Source: Schaedlerella arabinosiphila (GTDB taxonomy: Bacteria; Bacillota; Clostridia; Lachnospirales; Lachnospiraceae). From it: 64,000 nt of DNA. The notes under the pieces are model-generated. The model was not told where the DNA came from. It did no database searches and saw only the letters and a list, made by a program, of their open reading frames with translations. A program made the position numbers and the translations under genes. The stretch is from contig NZ_RHJS01000002.1 in NCBI RefSeq assembly GCF_003885045.1, forward strand, positions 5,573,302 to 5,637,301, given 5' to 3'. Every line of letters begins with the position of its first letter. Position 1 is the stretch's first letter. Shown piece by piece: positions 7,821 through 15,646 of the stretch.

Positions 7821-8234
7821 TTATTGTCTGCCAGACATGGGTATTTGCAGATAATCAATCAGGGCAGTTTCCAAAAGCCGGGAATAGTTTACCTTTTGTT
7901 CTTCTGCAATCCTTTTCAGCCATGCCGGGAGAGTGATGTTTGTCTTAATACGTTCGTTGTCACGTTTTGCCCTATAAAGGTCAGGATGAATTGTGATTGG
8001 CATAACAACCATACCTTCAATGTCACCTTTTGGGAGTGAGAGTGAGGGTGTCGGGATTTCGTCCCCATCCTGTTCCAGGCCGTAAACATGCAGGCTTGCG
8101 GCTTCTGCTGCCATTTGTCCTGCATGTGCGAGATTCTCACCGTAGCTGAAACATCCAGGGAGGTCAGGGAATGAAATGCCATAACTACCATCTTCCCCAG
8201 GTTCCAATACTGCGAGATAGGTCATACTTAACAT
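7821..8234 (-). CDS. hicB: HicB antitoxin
   Basis: 137-residue antitoxin of a type II HicAB system. The N-terminal half is the partial RNase-H-like HicB fold (YLAVLEPGEDGSYGISFPDLPGCFSYGENL, read in pieces), which binds and blocks HicA. The C-terminal part (NERIKTNITLPAWLKRIAEE) is a ribbon-helix-helix-like DNA-binding tail used for autorepression. The ATG at 8234 follows AAGGAGC; an upstream in-frame start at 8300 overlaps hicA and lacks a good site. It lies 44 bases behind hicA, in the usual toxin-antitoxin order. Confidence 0.92.
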   Translation of the reverse strand: MLSMTYLAVLEPGEDGSYGISFPDLPGCFSYGENLAHAGQMAAEAASLHVYGLEQDGDEIPTPSLSLPKGDIEGMVVMPITIHPDLYRAKRDNERIKTNITLPAWLKRIAEEQKVNYSRLLETALIDYLQIPMSGRQ

Positions 8235-8278
8235 AGTCTGTTGCTCCTTTCTATAATAGCGTTGCAGGTATGGGGCTG

Positions 8279-8461
8279 TTAAAGCCCAGCCTGCTTCCAT
8301 ATTTTGCTGAGTGTTCCCGGTGGTATGTCCCTATTGCCATGTATTGCAACGGTTACCTTTCCGGGTTTTGAGGGGGGCTTAAGCTGCATGTGCGAGCCTT
8401 CCTGGTCAACTTCATACCATCCATCTTTATGAAGTATCTTTAGTACCTCACGCGCTGTCAT
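8279..8461 (-). CDS. hicA: HicA mRNA interferase toxin
   Basis: 60-residue HicA with the double-stranded-RNA-binding-like fold. The catalytic His is present in the motif EGSHMQLK. The family cleaves mRNA when HicB is absent. Full length for the family and starts at ATG 8461. Promoter TTGACA-N17-CATAAT lies 20 bases upstream on the minus strand. Together with hicB it forms an intact module, in contrast with the damaged hicAB at 47.8-50.3 kb. Confidence 0.93.
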   Translation of the reverse strand: MTAREVLKILHKDGWYEVDQEGSHMQLKPPSKPGKVTVAIHGNRDIPPGTLSKIWKQAGL

Positions 8462-8481
8462 GTCTTAACCTTACATTATAT

Positions 8482-8510
8482 ATTATGCTCCTGTTTTGTG
8501 CGTATGTCAA
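8482..8510 (-). promoter_or_regulatory. hicAB promoter
   Basis: Minus-strand TTGACA (8505-8510), 17-bp spacer, CATAAT (8482-8487). Confidence 0.7.
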
Positions 8511-8559
8511 TAGGGATGCGTATAAAATGAAAGGCATTGGATAGATAGAAGATTGGTAG

Positions 8560-9351
8560 CTGTGCGGGTGTATCCATCAGGAAAACCATGATCCGGAGGA
8601 TTTTCATGAAAGCGAGATCAAAAAAGTATTTCGCAGATATCCAGGTGTGCTGAAGGGACTAAAGGTCAGGATGTGCAGGGAAACACTTGGAGATTGGGGG
8701 ATAGAGACACTGAAGAGAGCCGTAGAGATTGCTGAGGGGATAGAAGCAGAGGGGTTATTCTGTAAAGTGGCCGTGCATGTCCACGACTTGCCAAATCATG
8801 TTACGATTGAAGCTATCCTTAAGACATTAAGGCCAGGAGATATTTTTGTACATGTATTCCAGCCGACAGGGGAGACGGTGTTTGACCAAGATGGTTCGAT
8901 CCGCCAGTGTGTCAGGGAAGCCAGGGACAGGGAAGTGCTGTTTGACTGTTCAAATGGAAGGCCGCACTGGACATTTGATACGCTAAGGCGGGCGGCAGAA
9001 GATGGATTCTATCCGGATATGATTAGTTCAGACGTGATTCGTTTCAGCCAGTTTTTGAGTCCGGGTTTCTCTCTTCTTCATGCGATGGCAGTATGTTCTG
9101 CCGCCGGGTGGGATACGTTGGAGATCTTAAAGCTGGTTACGTACAATCCGGCAAAATATCTGGGGATTCTTGACGAGGCGGGAACATTGGAATGCAATAA
9201 GGCTGCGGATATCTGCATTATGGACATCCAGGATACAGATCAGGTTTTTTATGATATGCATGGCGGAAAATGTAAAGGAAACAAATTATTCGTCCCGTTA
9301 CTGACTATGAAGGATGGAGAAATTGTTTTCAGGCAAATATATTATGTTTAA
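8560..9351 (+). pseudogene. 5'-truncated amidohydrolase/deacetylase-family metallohydrolase
   Basis: The reading frame is open from a stop at 8557-8559 and reads as an amidohydrolase from ENHDPEDFHESEIKK onward; the first possible start inside it is GTG 8647. The family (dihydroorotase/deacetylase-like amidohydrolases) is about 370-380 residues with a metal-binding HxH near the N-terminus. Here about 260 residues remain, and the first roughly 110-120 with that motif are missing. The rest looks intact, including VHVHDLP, the DMISSDVIRFS region and the C-terminal AADICIMDIQDT barrel edge. No promoter or ribosome binding site fits. Probably a deletion remnant that still heads an aldolase-reductase operon. 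Confidence 0.75.
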
Positions 9352-9362
9352 GGAGAAGAATC

Positions 9363-10271
9363 ATGTTTGACAGGAATTGTTTAAAAAAAATGAGAGGCAT
9401 CGTTGTTCCGATATTGACTCCGATTGATGAAGAGGAGAAGATTGACGAAGCGAAACTAAGAGAGCAGGTAGATTTTGTCATTGAAGGCGGTGTACTAGGA
9501 ATCCTGGCGTTCGGGAGCAACGGAGAATTTTACATGGTGGAAGAGGAAGAGATGCTTAGGGCGTTGGAGATCATGCTTGATCAATCAAAAGGCAGGGTGC
9601 CGGTTTTTATGGGGATTGGCGCCGTTAATACCCGTATAGCCGCAAGAATCGCAAAAGCTGCGGAAAAAGCGGGGGCATTTGGTATTTCTGTCTTGCAGCC
9701 AATGTTCCTGAAACCAACAGAAACAGAATTATATCAGCATTTTAAGGAAATTGCGCAAACAGTTCCGGATATGCCGATGCTCTTATATAATAATCCGGGG
9801 CGTACAGGGTATACCATGAGCGCCGATCTGGTAGAACGTCTGGCCGGTGAAATAGAGAACATTGTCGGAATCAAAGATTCCTCCGGAGACATGACCCAGA
9901 CAGAAGAGTTTATCAGAAGGACAAGAAAGATGGATTTCAAGGTATTCGGAGGTAAGGATACCTTGATCTATGGGGCATTGGCTCATGGCGCGGCAGGATG
10001 CGTGGCGACAACGGCGAATTTTGTTCCGGAAATGGTTGTGTCGATATATGATCATTATGTTTCAGGTGATGCTGAAAGTGCAAGAGAGGCGCAATATGCG
10101 TTGAATCCGATTCGGCTTTTGATGGATAAGGCGAGTTTTCCGGTGGCGACCAAAGATTTTGCCAATCTTGCCGGAAGAGAGGTAGGCGTTCCATATCGGC
10201 CTAATTTGCCGACATCCGGGCATACGTTGGAATTAATGAAAAAGGCAATGGAAGAAGCAGGCGTTATCTGA
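9363..10271 (+). CDS. Dihydrodipicolinate synthase (DapA/NanA) family aldolase
   Basis: 302-residue class I aldolase of the DapA/NanA superfamily, a TIM barrel. Visible family features: the substrate-carboxylate loop FGSNGEFYMV near residue 45, the catalytic Tyr in MLLYNNPGRTGY, and the Schiff-base Lys in IVGIKDSSGD. The family includes lysine-pathway DapA, sialic acid lyase and 2-keto-3-deoxy sugar-acid aldolases. Next to a GarR-type reductase and an amidohydrolase, a sugar-acid or keto-acid role is more likely than lysine synthesis. Starts at ATG 9363 behind AAGGAGAAG; its stop overlaps the first possible start of the next gene. Confidence 0.85.
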   Translation: MFDRNCLKKMRGIVVPILTPIDEEEKIDEAKLREQVDFVIEGGVLGILAFGSNGEFYMVEEEEMLRALEIMLDQSKGRVPVFMGIGAVNTRIAARIAKAAEKAGAFGISVLQPMFLKPTETELYQHFKEIAQTVPDMPMLLYNNPGRTGYTMSADLVERLAGEIENIVGIKDSSGDMTQTEEFIRRTRKMDFKVFGGKDTLIYGALAHGAAGCVATTANFVPEMVVSIYDHYVSGDAESAREAQYALNPIRLLMDKASFPVATKDFANLAGREVGVPYRPNLPTSGHTLELMKKAMEEAGVI

Positions 10272-10297
10272 TGGAAAAGAAAGGAGAATCAGAGAAG

Positions 10298-11179
10298 ATG
10301 AAACTAGGGTTTATTGGACTCGGGATTATGGGAAAGCCAATGGTGAGGAATCTTTTAAAGGCAGGATATGAAGTAATTACATATGATATCATTCAAGAAA
10401 ATATCGACAAAGCTGTGAGCTGGGGGGCGGTCGGCGCGTCTTCACCTGAAGATGTGGCAGGAAAATGTCAGACAATCATCACGATGCTTCCTAATTCTCC
10501 ACATGTCAAGGAAGTGGTATGCGGAGAACACGGCGTGCTTCAGGGGGCCTCGGAAGGGACCATATTGATTGATATGAGTTCTATCGCTCCGATCGTATCT
10601 CAGGAAATCTGTAAAGCATGTCTGGAAAAAGGGGTGCGGATGATCGACGCCCCTGTTTCTGGAGGCGAGCCAAAGGCAATCGACGGGACGATGGCAATCA
10701 TGGCAGGAGGAGACAGGGCCGTATTTGACGAAGTGTATGATACCTTGATGGTGTTGGGCGGCAGTGTGGTATACTGTGGAGAAATTGGCGCAGGGAATAC
10801 GACAAAGCTTGCGAACCAGGTCATTGTTGCACTGAACATCGCGGCAGTTTCCGAGGCATTTGCATTGAGTACAAAAGCCGGGGTAGATCCGGAAAAAGTG
10901 TTTGAAGCGATCAAAGGCGGTTTGGCAGGCTCGACAGTTATGAACGCTAAGATACCGATGATTATGGAAAGAAATTTTAATCCTGGGTTTAAAGTGGATC
11001 TGCACATTAAAGATCTCAATAATGCGTTGGCGACAGGGCATGGAGTGGGGGCATACCTTCCACTGACAGCAGGAGTCATGGAAATACTGCAGAACCTGCA
11101 TGCTTCAGGCTTCGGGGGAGACGACCATTGTTCCATTGCCAGATATTACGAAAAACTTGCGGGTGTGGAGATAAAATAG
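10298..11179 (+). CDS. GarR-type NAD(P)-dependent beta-hydroxyacid dehydrogenase
   Basis: 293-residue beta-hydroxyacid dehydrogenase, close to 2-hydroxy-3-oxopropionate (tartronate semialdehyde) reductases. The N-terminus is a Rossmann fold with GFIGLGIMGKPMVRNLL, the substrate-binding motif is DAPVSGGEPKAIDGT, and the catalytic Lys is in GNTTKLANQVIVALN. I start at ATG 10298, preceded by GGAGAAT; an in-frame ATG at 10271 overlapping the aldolase stop is possible. Last gene of the operon, followed by a strong terminator. Substrate specificity within the family cannot be read from sequence. Confidence 0.85.
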   Translation: MKLGFIGLGIMGKPMVRNLLKAGYEVITYDIIQENIDKAVSWGAVGASSPEDVAGKCQTIITMLPNSPHVKEVVCGEHGVLQGASEGTILIDMSSIAPIVSQEICKACLEKGVRMIDAPVSGGEPKAIDGTMAIMAGGDRAVFDEVYDTLMVLGGSVVYCGEIGAGNTTKLANQVIVALNIAAVSEAFALSTKAGVDPEKVFEAIKGGLAGSTVMNAKIPMIMERNFNPGFKVDLHIKDLNNALATGHGVGAYLPLTAGVMEILQNLHASGFGGDDHCSIARYYEKLAGVEIK

Positions 11180-11191
11180 AAACATGCAATA

Positions 11192-11236
11192 CTCATTGTT
11201 CTGGTCTGTAGAGGAGCCAGGACAGTGAGCTTTTTT
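11192..11236 (+). terminator. Terminator of the aldolase-reductase operon
   Basis: CTCATTGTTCTGG pairs with CCAGGACAGTGAG (two G-U pairs) and is followed by six T. Confidence 0.85.
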
Positions 11237-11530
11237 GTGAGGAAATTATCATCTAAAAGTCAAAGGTGTCAGAAGAATTCAGTCTTGCTGATCACGAAGG
11301 AACTGTGGACCTGAGTAAGAATACCGTGTATCTCTATCTCCACAATCTATAAAAGCGGACTCAATAGTTCAGTATAGCGAAAAAAGAGGTGATCCATCCC
11401 GATAGATTCTTTTAGGAATGAAAAACGGGGAATGAAGAATGAATAGGTATACAATATAGAAGTTGAATCTACGAAACATCTACCGAATCTGTCTTGCCGA
11501 ATACAGGTGTACCTGAGACAGATTACTCAC
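11237..11530. other. Intergenic stretch, no gene; possible relic recombination site
   Basis: No open frame with a ribosome binding site. The only notable item is AAGTTGAATCTACGAAAC near 11457-11474, which resembles the right half of recombination site A1 with a shortened spacer and could be a decayed copy. Confidence 0.3.
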
Positions 11531-11570
11531 AACAGCGGCAACCGATGATACCGGAGGCCGCTGTTTTCTT
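11531..11570 (+). terminator. Terminator in front of cassette A
   Basis: AACAGCGGC / GCCGCTGTT stem with an inner CCG/CGG pairing, followed by a T-rich run. It insulates the cassette from rightward transcription. Confidence 0.7.
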
Positions 11571-11625
11571 TTATTCTGTAATCGCGAAAAAATTCATTTT
11601 ATAATTGGGATGTACCTTGACAGGA

Positions 11626-11652
11626 TTTCGTAGAAAGTTAAATTCTACGAAA
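11626..11652 (+). repeat. Recombination site A1 (left, inverted relative to A2)
   Basis: TTTCGTAGAA-AGTTAAA-TTCTACGAAA: perfect 10-bp arms and an asymmetric 7-bp spacer. The same site in reverse orientation (spacer TTTAACT) is at 15557-15583. Outside similarity extends to TACCTTGACAG on the left of A1, mirrored to the right of A2. Likely crossover site of the adjacent tyrosine recombinase. Confidence 0.85.
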
Positions 11653-11679
11653 ATGAATTAATTGAAAAACACTAAAATT

Positions 11680-11708
11680 ATTATATAAAACCCCTGATTT
11701 TTTGTCAA
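11680..11708 (-). promoter_or_regulatory. Perfect consensus promoter inside invertible segment A
   Basis: On the minus strand TTGACA (11703-11708), 17-bp spacer, TATAAT (11680-11685). It reads leftward out through site A1, away from the polysaccharide operon. Inversion between A1 and A2 would place it just before the TnpB-like gene, reading into the operon. Confidence 0.85.
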
Positions 11709-11833
11709 TTACTTTTGGGATTTATTTTGAAATGTTTTGAAATGGCGTTACTATTCACAGTCCAAATGGCTTTTTTGCAACACAAATGGACCGGTATTTC
11801 GCCGGCCATTTGTTTCAAACAGGCTGAATGCTT

Positions 11834-13597
11834 TTATGGCTGGGATGTTTGAGAGAATATTTCTTCTATAGTATAAGGATTCCCGTTACACAACCTCGTC
11901 AATGCGCTCATCTCATTGATCCCATTCCTTCTGCATGTTTCTATATAAGTTCGGATTGCCGCATAATTGTCTGCTGTCCTAGCTGAAGCGAACTGGCCTG
12001 ACACCTTCATTTTTGTCTTCACACCACGCAACGCCCTCTCACTCAAATTGTTGGTTGTGGGCAACGAAAAATCTTCCACCCATGCAAAAAAATTTTCCCG
12101 GTAATCTATAATCCTCGCAATAAGGGCACGCTCAAATGGCCCGGAATAATCGGATGTATTGGCTGCGGCCTCCCCCTCTGCTTTCCCCAGCAGTTCCGTC
12201 ATCTTTTTGTTAAAGTTTTCTATATACGCCTCCCCAAAGCTTTCCTCCCCCGACAGGATCCGGTCATTTCTGTCCCTGATCGTGCCGGAGACCAGCTGTT
12301 TGATCTCAAGTAATACCTTATGCCCTGTTTCGTCCGCACTCTTTTGGAGGTCCCTCTGCAGGTGTGCATTGCATTCCAGATTCATGAATACAAACCTGCT
12401 GTTGTAATTGATGGAATTGTGGTCATGCATGACACTTGTCATTTCTGTGAGCGCCTCCAATATCCCGTCTGCCAGTATGCCATCCATGTCCTTTTTGTTA
12501 TGGGCAACATAATAGGCGGCTGTCTCATCCCCGTAAAAGCGCAGGCATATCCTGGACTTGTCAGCCATCACCACAGTGTCATCCCAATAGAGGATGGGGC
12601 GTGTGACCAGGAGCCGGAAAAGATCCTCCCTGAATTGTTTTAAGCCCCTGGCCGCCCTTGGCTGGAGTTTCGCGATATACCCTTCACTGGGACATACCTC
12701 CCCATCCGTCAGGCCGCTGATCAGGAGGGGAACCTTGTTGATGGCCGCGTTTGTGGTGTTCATCAGCGAGAGGGACAGCGCCTGGAGAAACGCCCCATAC
12801 TGGCACTCGGCCCGTAAGGCCGGGTCAATCCCAGTACGGACAATCTGCCCGCAGTTTCTGCACTGGTACACCCAAAATTTATGGAGCCGCTTTATGACTT
12901 TGACCTCGATATCAATCTCGTATTTTTCCTCACATTCACCGGTAAAGGTAAAATCCCCGCAGCCGCATTCCGGACAGAATTCCCCGTCGCCCACCGGATG
13001 GCTTACTTCCTCGTCCACCTCTTCCGGCCCAGGCTTTTCCAGGGTATGGCGCTCGTGTCCGCGCTGCCCGCCTTTCGGCTTCCCTGTATTCCTGCGGCTG
13101 TTCGGGATATGCCTGTCTTTCCACGGGGGTGTCTGGCCGGTTGGGGTGGAAGTATTTGTGCTATCCCTGCCGAGCAGGGCTGCCGCATGGGCGAGCTCTG
13201 CCGCCAGCCCATGGATCACGGCATCCTTTTCCGCAAGCTGCCCCTCATAATCCTGGATGATGGCGGCAATCTTATCATCGGATGCTTTCAGGATCTCCCA
13301 GTTTTTATCCATCAGTTTTTGGATCTTCTGTTCTTTCTTATTCAATTCGGCCTGGTATTTTTCCCAGTCTGAGTCACATTCCCCAAACCAGATGTTCCGG
13401 ATGGTAACCGTGGCGGCATGGGCCTTTGCCAATTCTTTTTTTAACCGTTCAATCTCCTTGATATACCCGGCAACCACCTTGTGGTGGTCTGCCTGCAGCT
13501 TTTTATATCTTTCCCCGTTCCGGAAAGCTTCTAATTCCCGGCGCATGGCCTTATTCTGGTATTGGAGTGTGGTATATTCTGAAAACAGACGGTCCAT
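11834..13597 (-). CDS. tnpC: IS66 family transposase
   Basis: 587 residues. The N-terminal third is a coiled coil (Glu/Lys-rich, residues about 30-145) followed by the linker DSTNTSTPTGQTPPWKDRH typical of IS66-family transposases. A zinc-binding cysteine set (CPECGCGDF, CRNCGQIV) comes next, and then the DDE catalytic domain. The segment YWDDTVVMADKSR holds the first Asp, and NNLSERALRGVKTKMKVSGQFAS holds the closing Glu (here given in two pieces: NNLSERALRGVKTKM and KVSGQFAS). Length is as expected. Starts at ATG 13597 behind AGGAGG. It mobilises the element and, because the ends match, perhaps the MITE. Confidence 0.92.
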   Translation of the reverse strand: MDRLFSEYTTLQYQNKAMRRELEAFRNGERYKKLQADHHKVVAGYIKEIERLKKELAKAHAATVTIRNIWFGECDSDWEKYQAELNKKEQKIQKLMDKNWEILKASDDKIAAIIQDYEGQLAEKDAVIHGLAAELAHAAALLGRDSTNTSTPTGQTPPWKDRHIPNSRRNTGKPKGGQRGHERHTLEKPGPEEVDEEVSHPVGDGEFCPECGCGDFTFTGECEEKYEIDIEVKVIKRLHKFWVYQCRNCGQIVRTGIDPALRAECQYGAFLQALSLSLMNTTNAAINKVPLLISGLTDGEVCPSEGYIAKLQPRAARGLKQFREDLFRLLVTRPILYWDDTVVMADKSRICLRFYGDETAAYYVAHNKKDMDGILADGILEALTEMTSVMHDHNSINYNSRFVFMNLECNAHLQRDLQKSADETGHKVLLEIKQLVSGTIRDRNDRILSGEESFGEAYIENFNKKMTELLGKAEGEAAANTSDYSGPFERALIARIIDYRENFFAWVEDFSLPTTNNLSERALRGVKTKMKVSGQFASARTADNYAAIRTYIETCRRNGINEMSALTRLCNGNPYTIEEIFSQTSQP

Positions 13598-13621
13598 GGC
13601 TGCCTCCTATAGGTATCCTGT

Positions 13622-13987
13622 TTACGCTTCCGGTATATGGGAAGCGATTTCTTTTATACGTTCCAAACTGGAACGCAGCAACTGGTTGCGGTGTTCTAAA
13701 ACTTTGATCCTGGCATCTTTTTCCGCGCATTCCTTTTTTAATGTTTCAGCAAGGAACCGGTAGTCGGTTTCTGGTTTTTTCTTTTTGCTATGGCTGGAAT
13801 TGTCATCCGGTTCCTTTTTTCTGCCGCGCTTTCCTGACGACGGGATCAGTTCACCTGTCTCCGGATCTTCTGTGCCAAGATATTTCCGGATCGGCCTGGA
13901 TTGTTTTGTTTCCGGGTCATAATGGGAAGTTGATTCATAGAGGGCAACCCGACCTGTTTTTTTATTCACATATCTTACGATTGACAT
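13622..13987 (-). CDS. IS66-element accessory protein
   Basis: 121 residues, basic. The N-terminal 60 residues (VRYVNKKTGRVALYESTSHY, then PIRKYLGTEDPETGELIPS) look like the short DNA-binding-type leader domain found in front of some transposases. A Lys-rich linker and a C-terminal coiled coil (residues about 78-115) follow. It starts 25 bases upstream of the transposase gene within the same IS and has AGGGGAAG before its ATG, so it is co-expressed. I do not recognise it as TnpA or TnpB of IS66; function in transposition is inferred from position. Confidence 0.65.
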   Translation of the reverse strand: MSIVRYVNKKTGRVALYESTSHYDPETKQSRPIRKYLGTEDPETGELIPSSGKRGRKKEPDDNSSHSKKKKPETDYRFLAETLKKECAEKDARIKVLEHRNQLLRSSLERIKEIASHIPEA

Positions 13988-14383
13988 TTTATCTTCCCCT
14001 TTCTACATATTGGTACTATATATTATAACACATACCAATAAAAATATCAATATGTTATTGGTATGTTTTTCAAAAAATACCAATAAACTAACAGGGATGC
14101 TGGTTTAATAAGCCAAAGAGGGCCCCAAACCATAGATAAACACTAGGTTTGAGGCTCTCTATTATAATTGGATTTTATACTTTAACCAGACTGTGAATAG
14201 TAACGAAATGGCATTCGAAATGGCAAAATAGAATGGAATATCGGAAAAAATATCTCTGTCATCTCTTAATAGCGATAGTGCATGTTAGTTTGTGTAGACA
14301 TCCAAAATGCTTTTTGCTCAAAAGAAATGTTTAGGGAAATTAATTACCGTCAAAAATCATGTCAAATCAGGAGGGATTGGATT

Positions 14384-15508
14384 ATGCCAAGAACAGGCGA
14401 AAATATTTACAAACGGAAGGACGGGCGTTGGGAAGGTCGTTATATCAAGGAAAAGAATGGAGGAAAAGCAAAATATGGTTCCGTCTATGCGAGGAGTTAT
14501 AAGGAGGTAAAAGGAAAGCTGGAGGAAGCAAAAAAAGAACTGGATGGCAAGAAGTCGTATTCTATTCCGGGAAAAAAAATGGAAGATATAGGGAGAAATT
14601 GGCTTTCTGAAATATCAGTATCTTTGAAAGAATCGTCTGCAAATAAATATGAAGATATTCTTCGATGTTACATATTTCCAGAATTTGGGGAAAATGAGCT
14701 GTCTGAGATAACAAATCAGCACCTTATGAATTTTGTGAACAATTTACTTGTCAGCGGAGGCGTAAACAAGCAGGGACTAGCATCCGCAACAGTAATTGAG
14801 ATTATGTCAGTTATGAACAGAATCAGAATTTACGCAATGAGGAAAAGTTATCCTGTGGCCTTTTCTGTAGAATGCATCAGTCTGAAAAGGGAATATAAGA
14901 ATATCCGGGTATTCAGCCTGGAAGAAGAGGGGAGGCTTCTAAATTATTTACAGAAACATATGGAACTTCCGGAATTAGGTATTTTGCTTTGTCTTTTTAC
15001 AGGAATACGTGTAGGAGAACTGTGTGCGATAAAATGGGACGATATTGATATTTCTGAAAAAAAACTGTCTGTCCGCAAAACATTGCAGCGGCTTCGTACC
15101 AGCAAACCGGAGGGATGTAAAACAGAAGTTAAGCTGCTGGAGCCAAAGAGTAGCAGTTCTGTACGTGATATTCCCCTGCCTGATGCCCTAATGGAGTTAC
15201 TTGAAAAATTCTATATATCAGGAGCATTTTTACTGACAGGAGAAAACAGTCGGTTTATAGAGCCTCGAACTATGCAGAACCGTTTTAAAAAAATAATTGC
15301 GGCCTGCGGTATCCAGGATGCAAATTTTCATACTACCCGCCATACCTTCGCAACCAGATGTATCGAGTTGGGATTCGATGTAAAAAGTCTAAGTGAAATT
15401 CTGGGTCATGCGAATGTCGCCATCACTATGAACCGATATGTTCATCCATCTATGGAGTTAAAAAGAGAAAATATGAATCGTTTTTCAGATCTATTTACCG
15501 TCAAATAA
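14384..15508 (+). CDS. Tyrosine recombinase (putative invertase of cassette A)
   Basis: 374-residue tyrosine site-specific recombinase. The N-terminal AP2-like arm-binding region opens with GENIYKRKDGRWEGRY. A core-binding helical domain is followed by the catalytic domain: Arg in TGIRVGELCAIKW, His-x-x-Arg in FHTTRHTFATR, the second His in LGHANVAITM, and the Tyr nucleophile in NRYVHPS. All key residues are present, so it should be active. I start at ATG 14384 behind CAGGAGGG; an open frame continues upstream to 14282 without a ribosome site. It lies between two inverted dyad sites, the arrangement of a self-contained DNA inversion system. Its counterpart in cassette B begins with the same motif. 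Confidence 0.92.
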   Translation: MPRTGENIYKRKDGRWEGRYIKEKNGGKAKYGSVYARSYKEVKGKLEEAKKELDGKKSYSIPGKKMEDIGRNWLSEISVSLKESSANKYEDILRCYIFPEFGENELSEITNQHLMNFVNNLLVSGGVNKQGLASATVIEIMSVMNRIRIYAMRKSYPVAFSVECISLKREYKNIRVFSLEEEGRLLNYLQKHMELPELGILLCLFTGIRVGELCAIKWDDIDISEKKLSVRKTLQRLRTSKPEGCKTEVKLLEPKSSSSVRDIPLPDALMELLEKFYISGAFLLTGENSRFIEPRTMQNRFKKIIAACGIQDANFHTTRHTFATRCIELGFDVKSLSEILGHANVAITMNRYVHPSMELKRENMNRFSDLFTVK

Positions 15509-15556
15509 ATGGTTCTGAAAATCAAATCGTACGTCAAATATAATTTTTCGTGGTAT

Positions 15557-15583
15557 TTTCGTAGAATTTAACTTTCTACGAAA
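15557..15583 (-). repeat. Recombination site A2 (right)
   Basis: TTTCGTAGAA-TTTAACT-TTCTACGAAA, the exact reverse complement of site A1, 49 bases after the recombinase stop and 64 bases before the TnpB-like gene. Inverted site orientation predicts inversion and not excision. Confidence 0.85.
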
Positions 15584-15646
15584 ATTTATTCTGTCAAGGT
15601 ATGAATATAGCGATTGGCGGGAGATTCATTTTGAAGGAAGAAAAAG

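Larger units (their letters stand above)
11747..14204. mobile_element. IS66-type insertion sequence, 2,458 bp, inserted in cassette A
   Basis: Terminal inverted repeats GTTACTATTCACAGT and ACTGTGAATAGTAAC with the 8-bp target duplication GAAATGGC directly outside both ends (11739-11746 and 14205-14212). Carries a transposase and an accessory gene on the minus strand. It lies between the invertible promoter and the recombinase gene. Confidence 0.95.

Noticed and set aside
11626..15583. Integrated mobile element with attL/attR sites
   Set aside because: The two sites are in inverted, not direct, orientation, and no cargo beyond the recombinase and an IS lies between them; inversion is the better reading.
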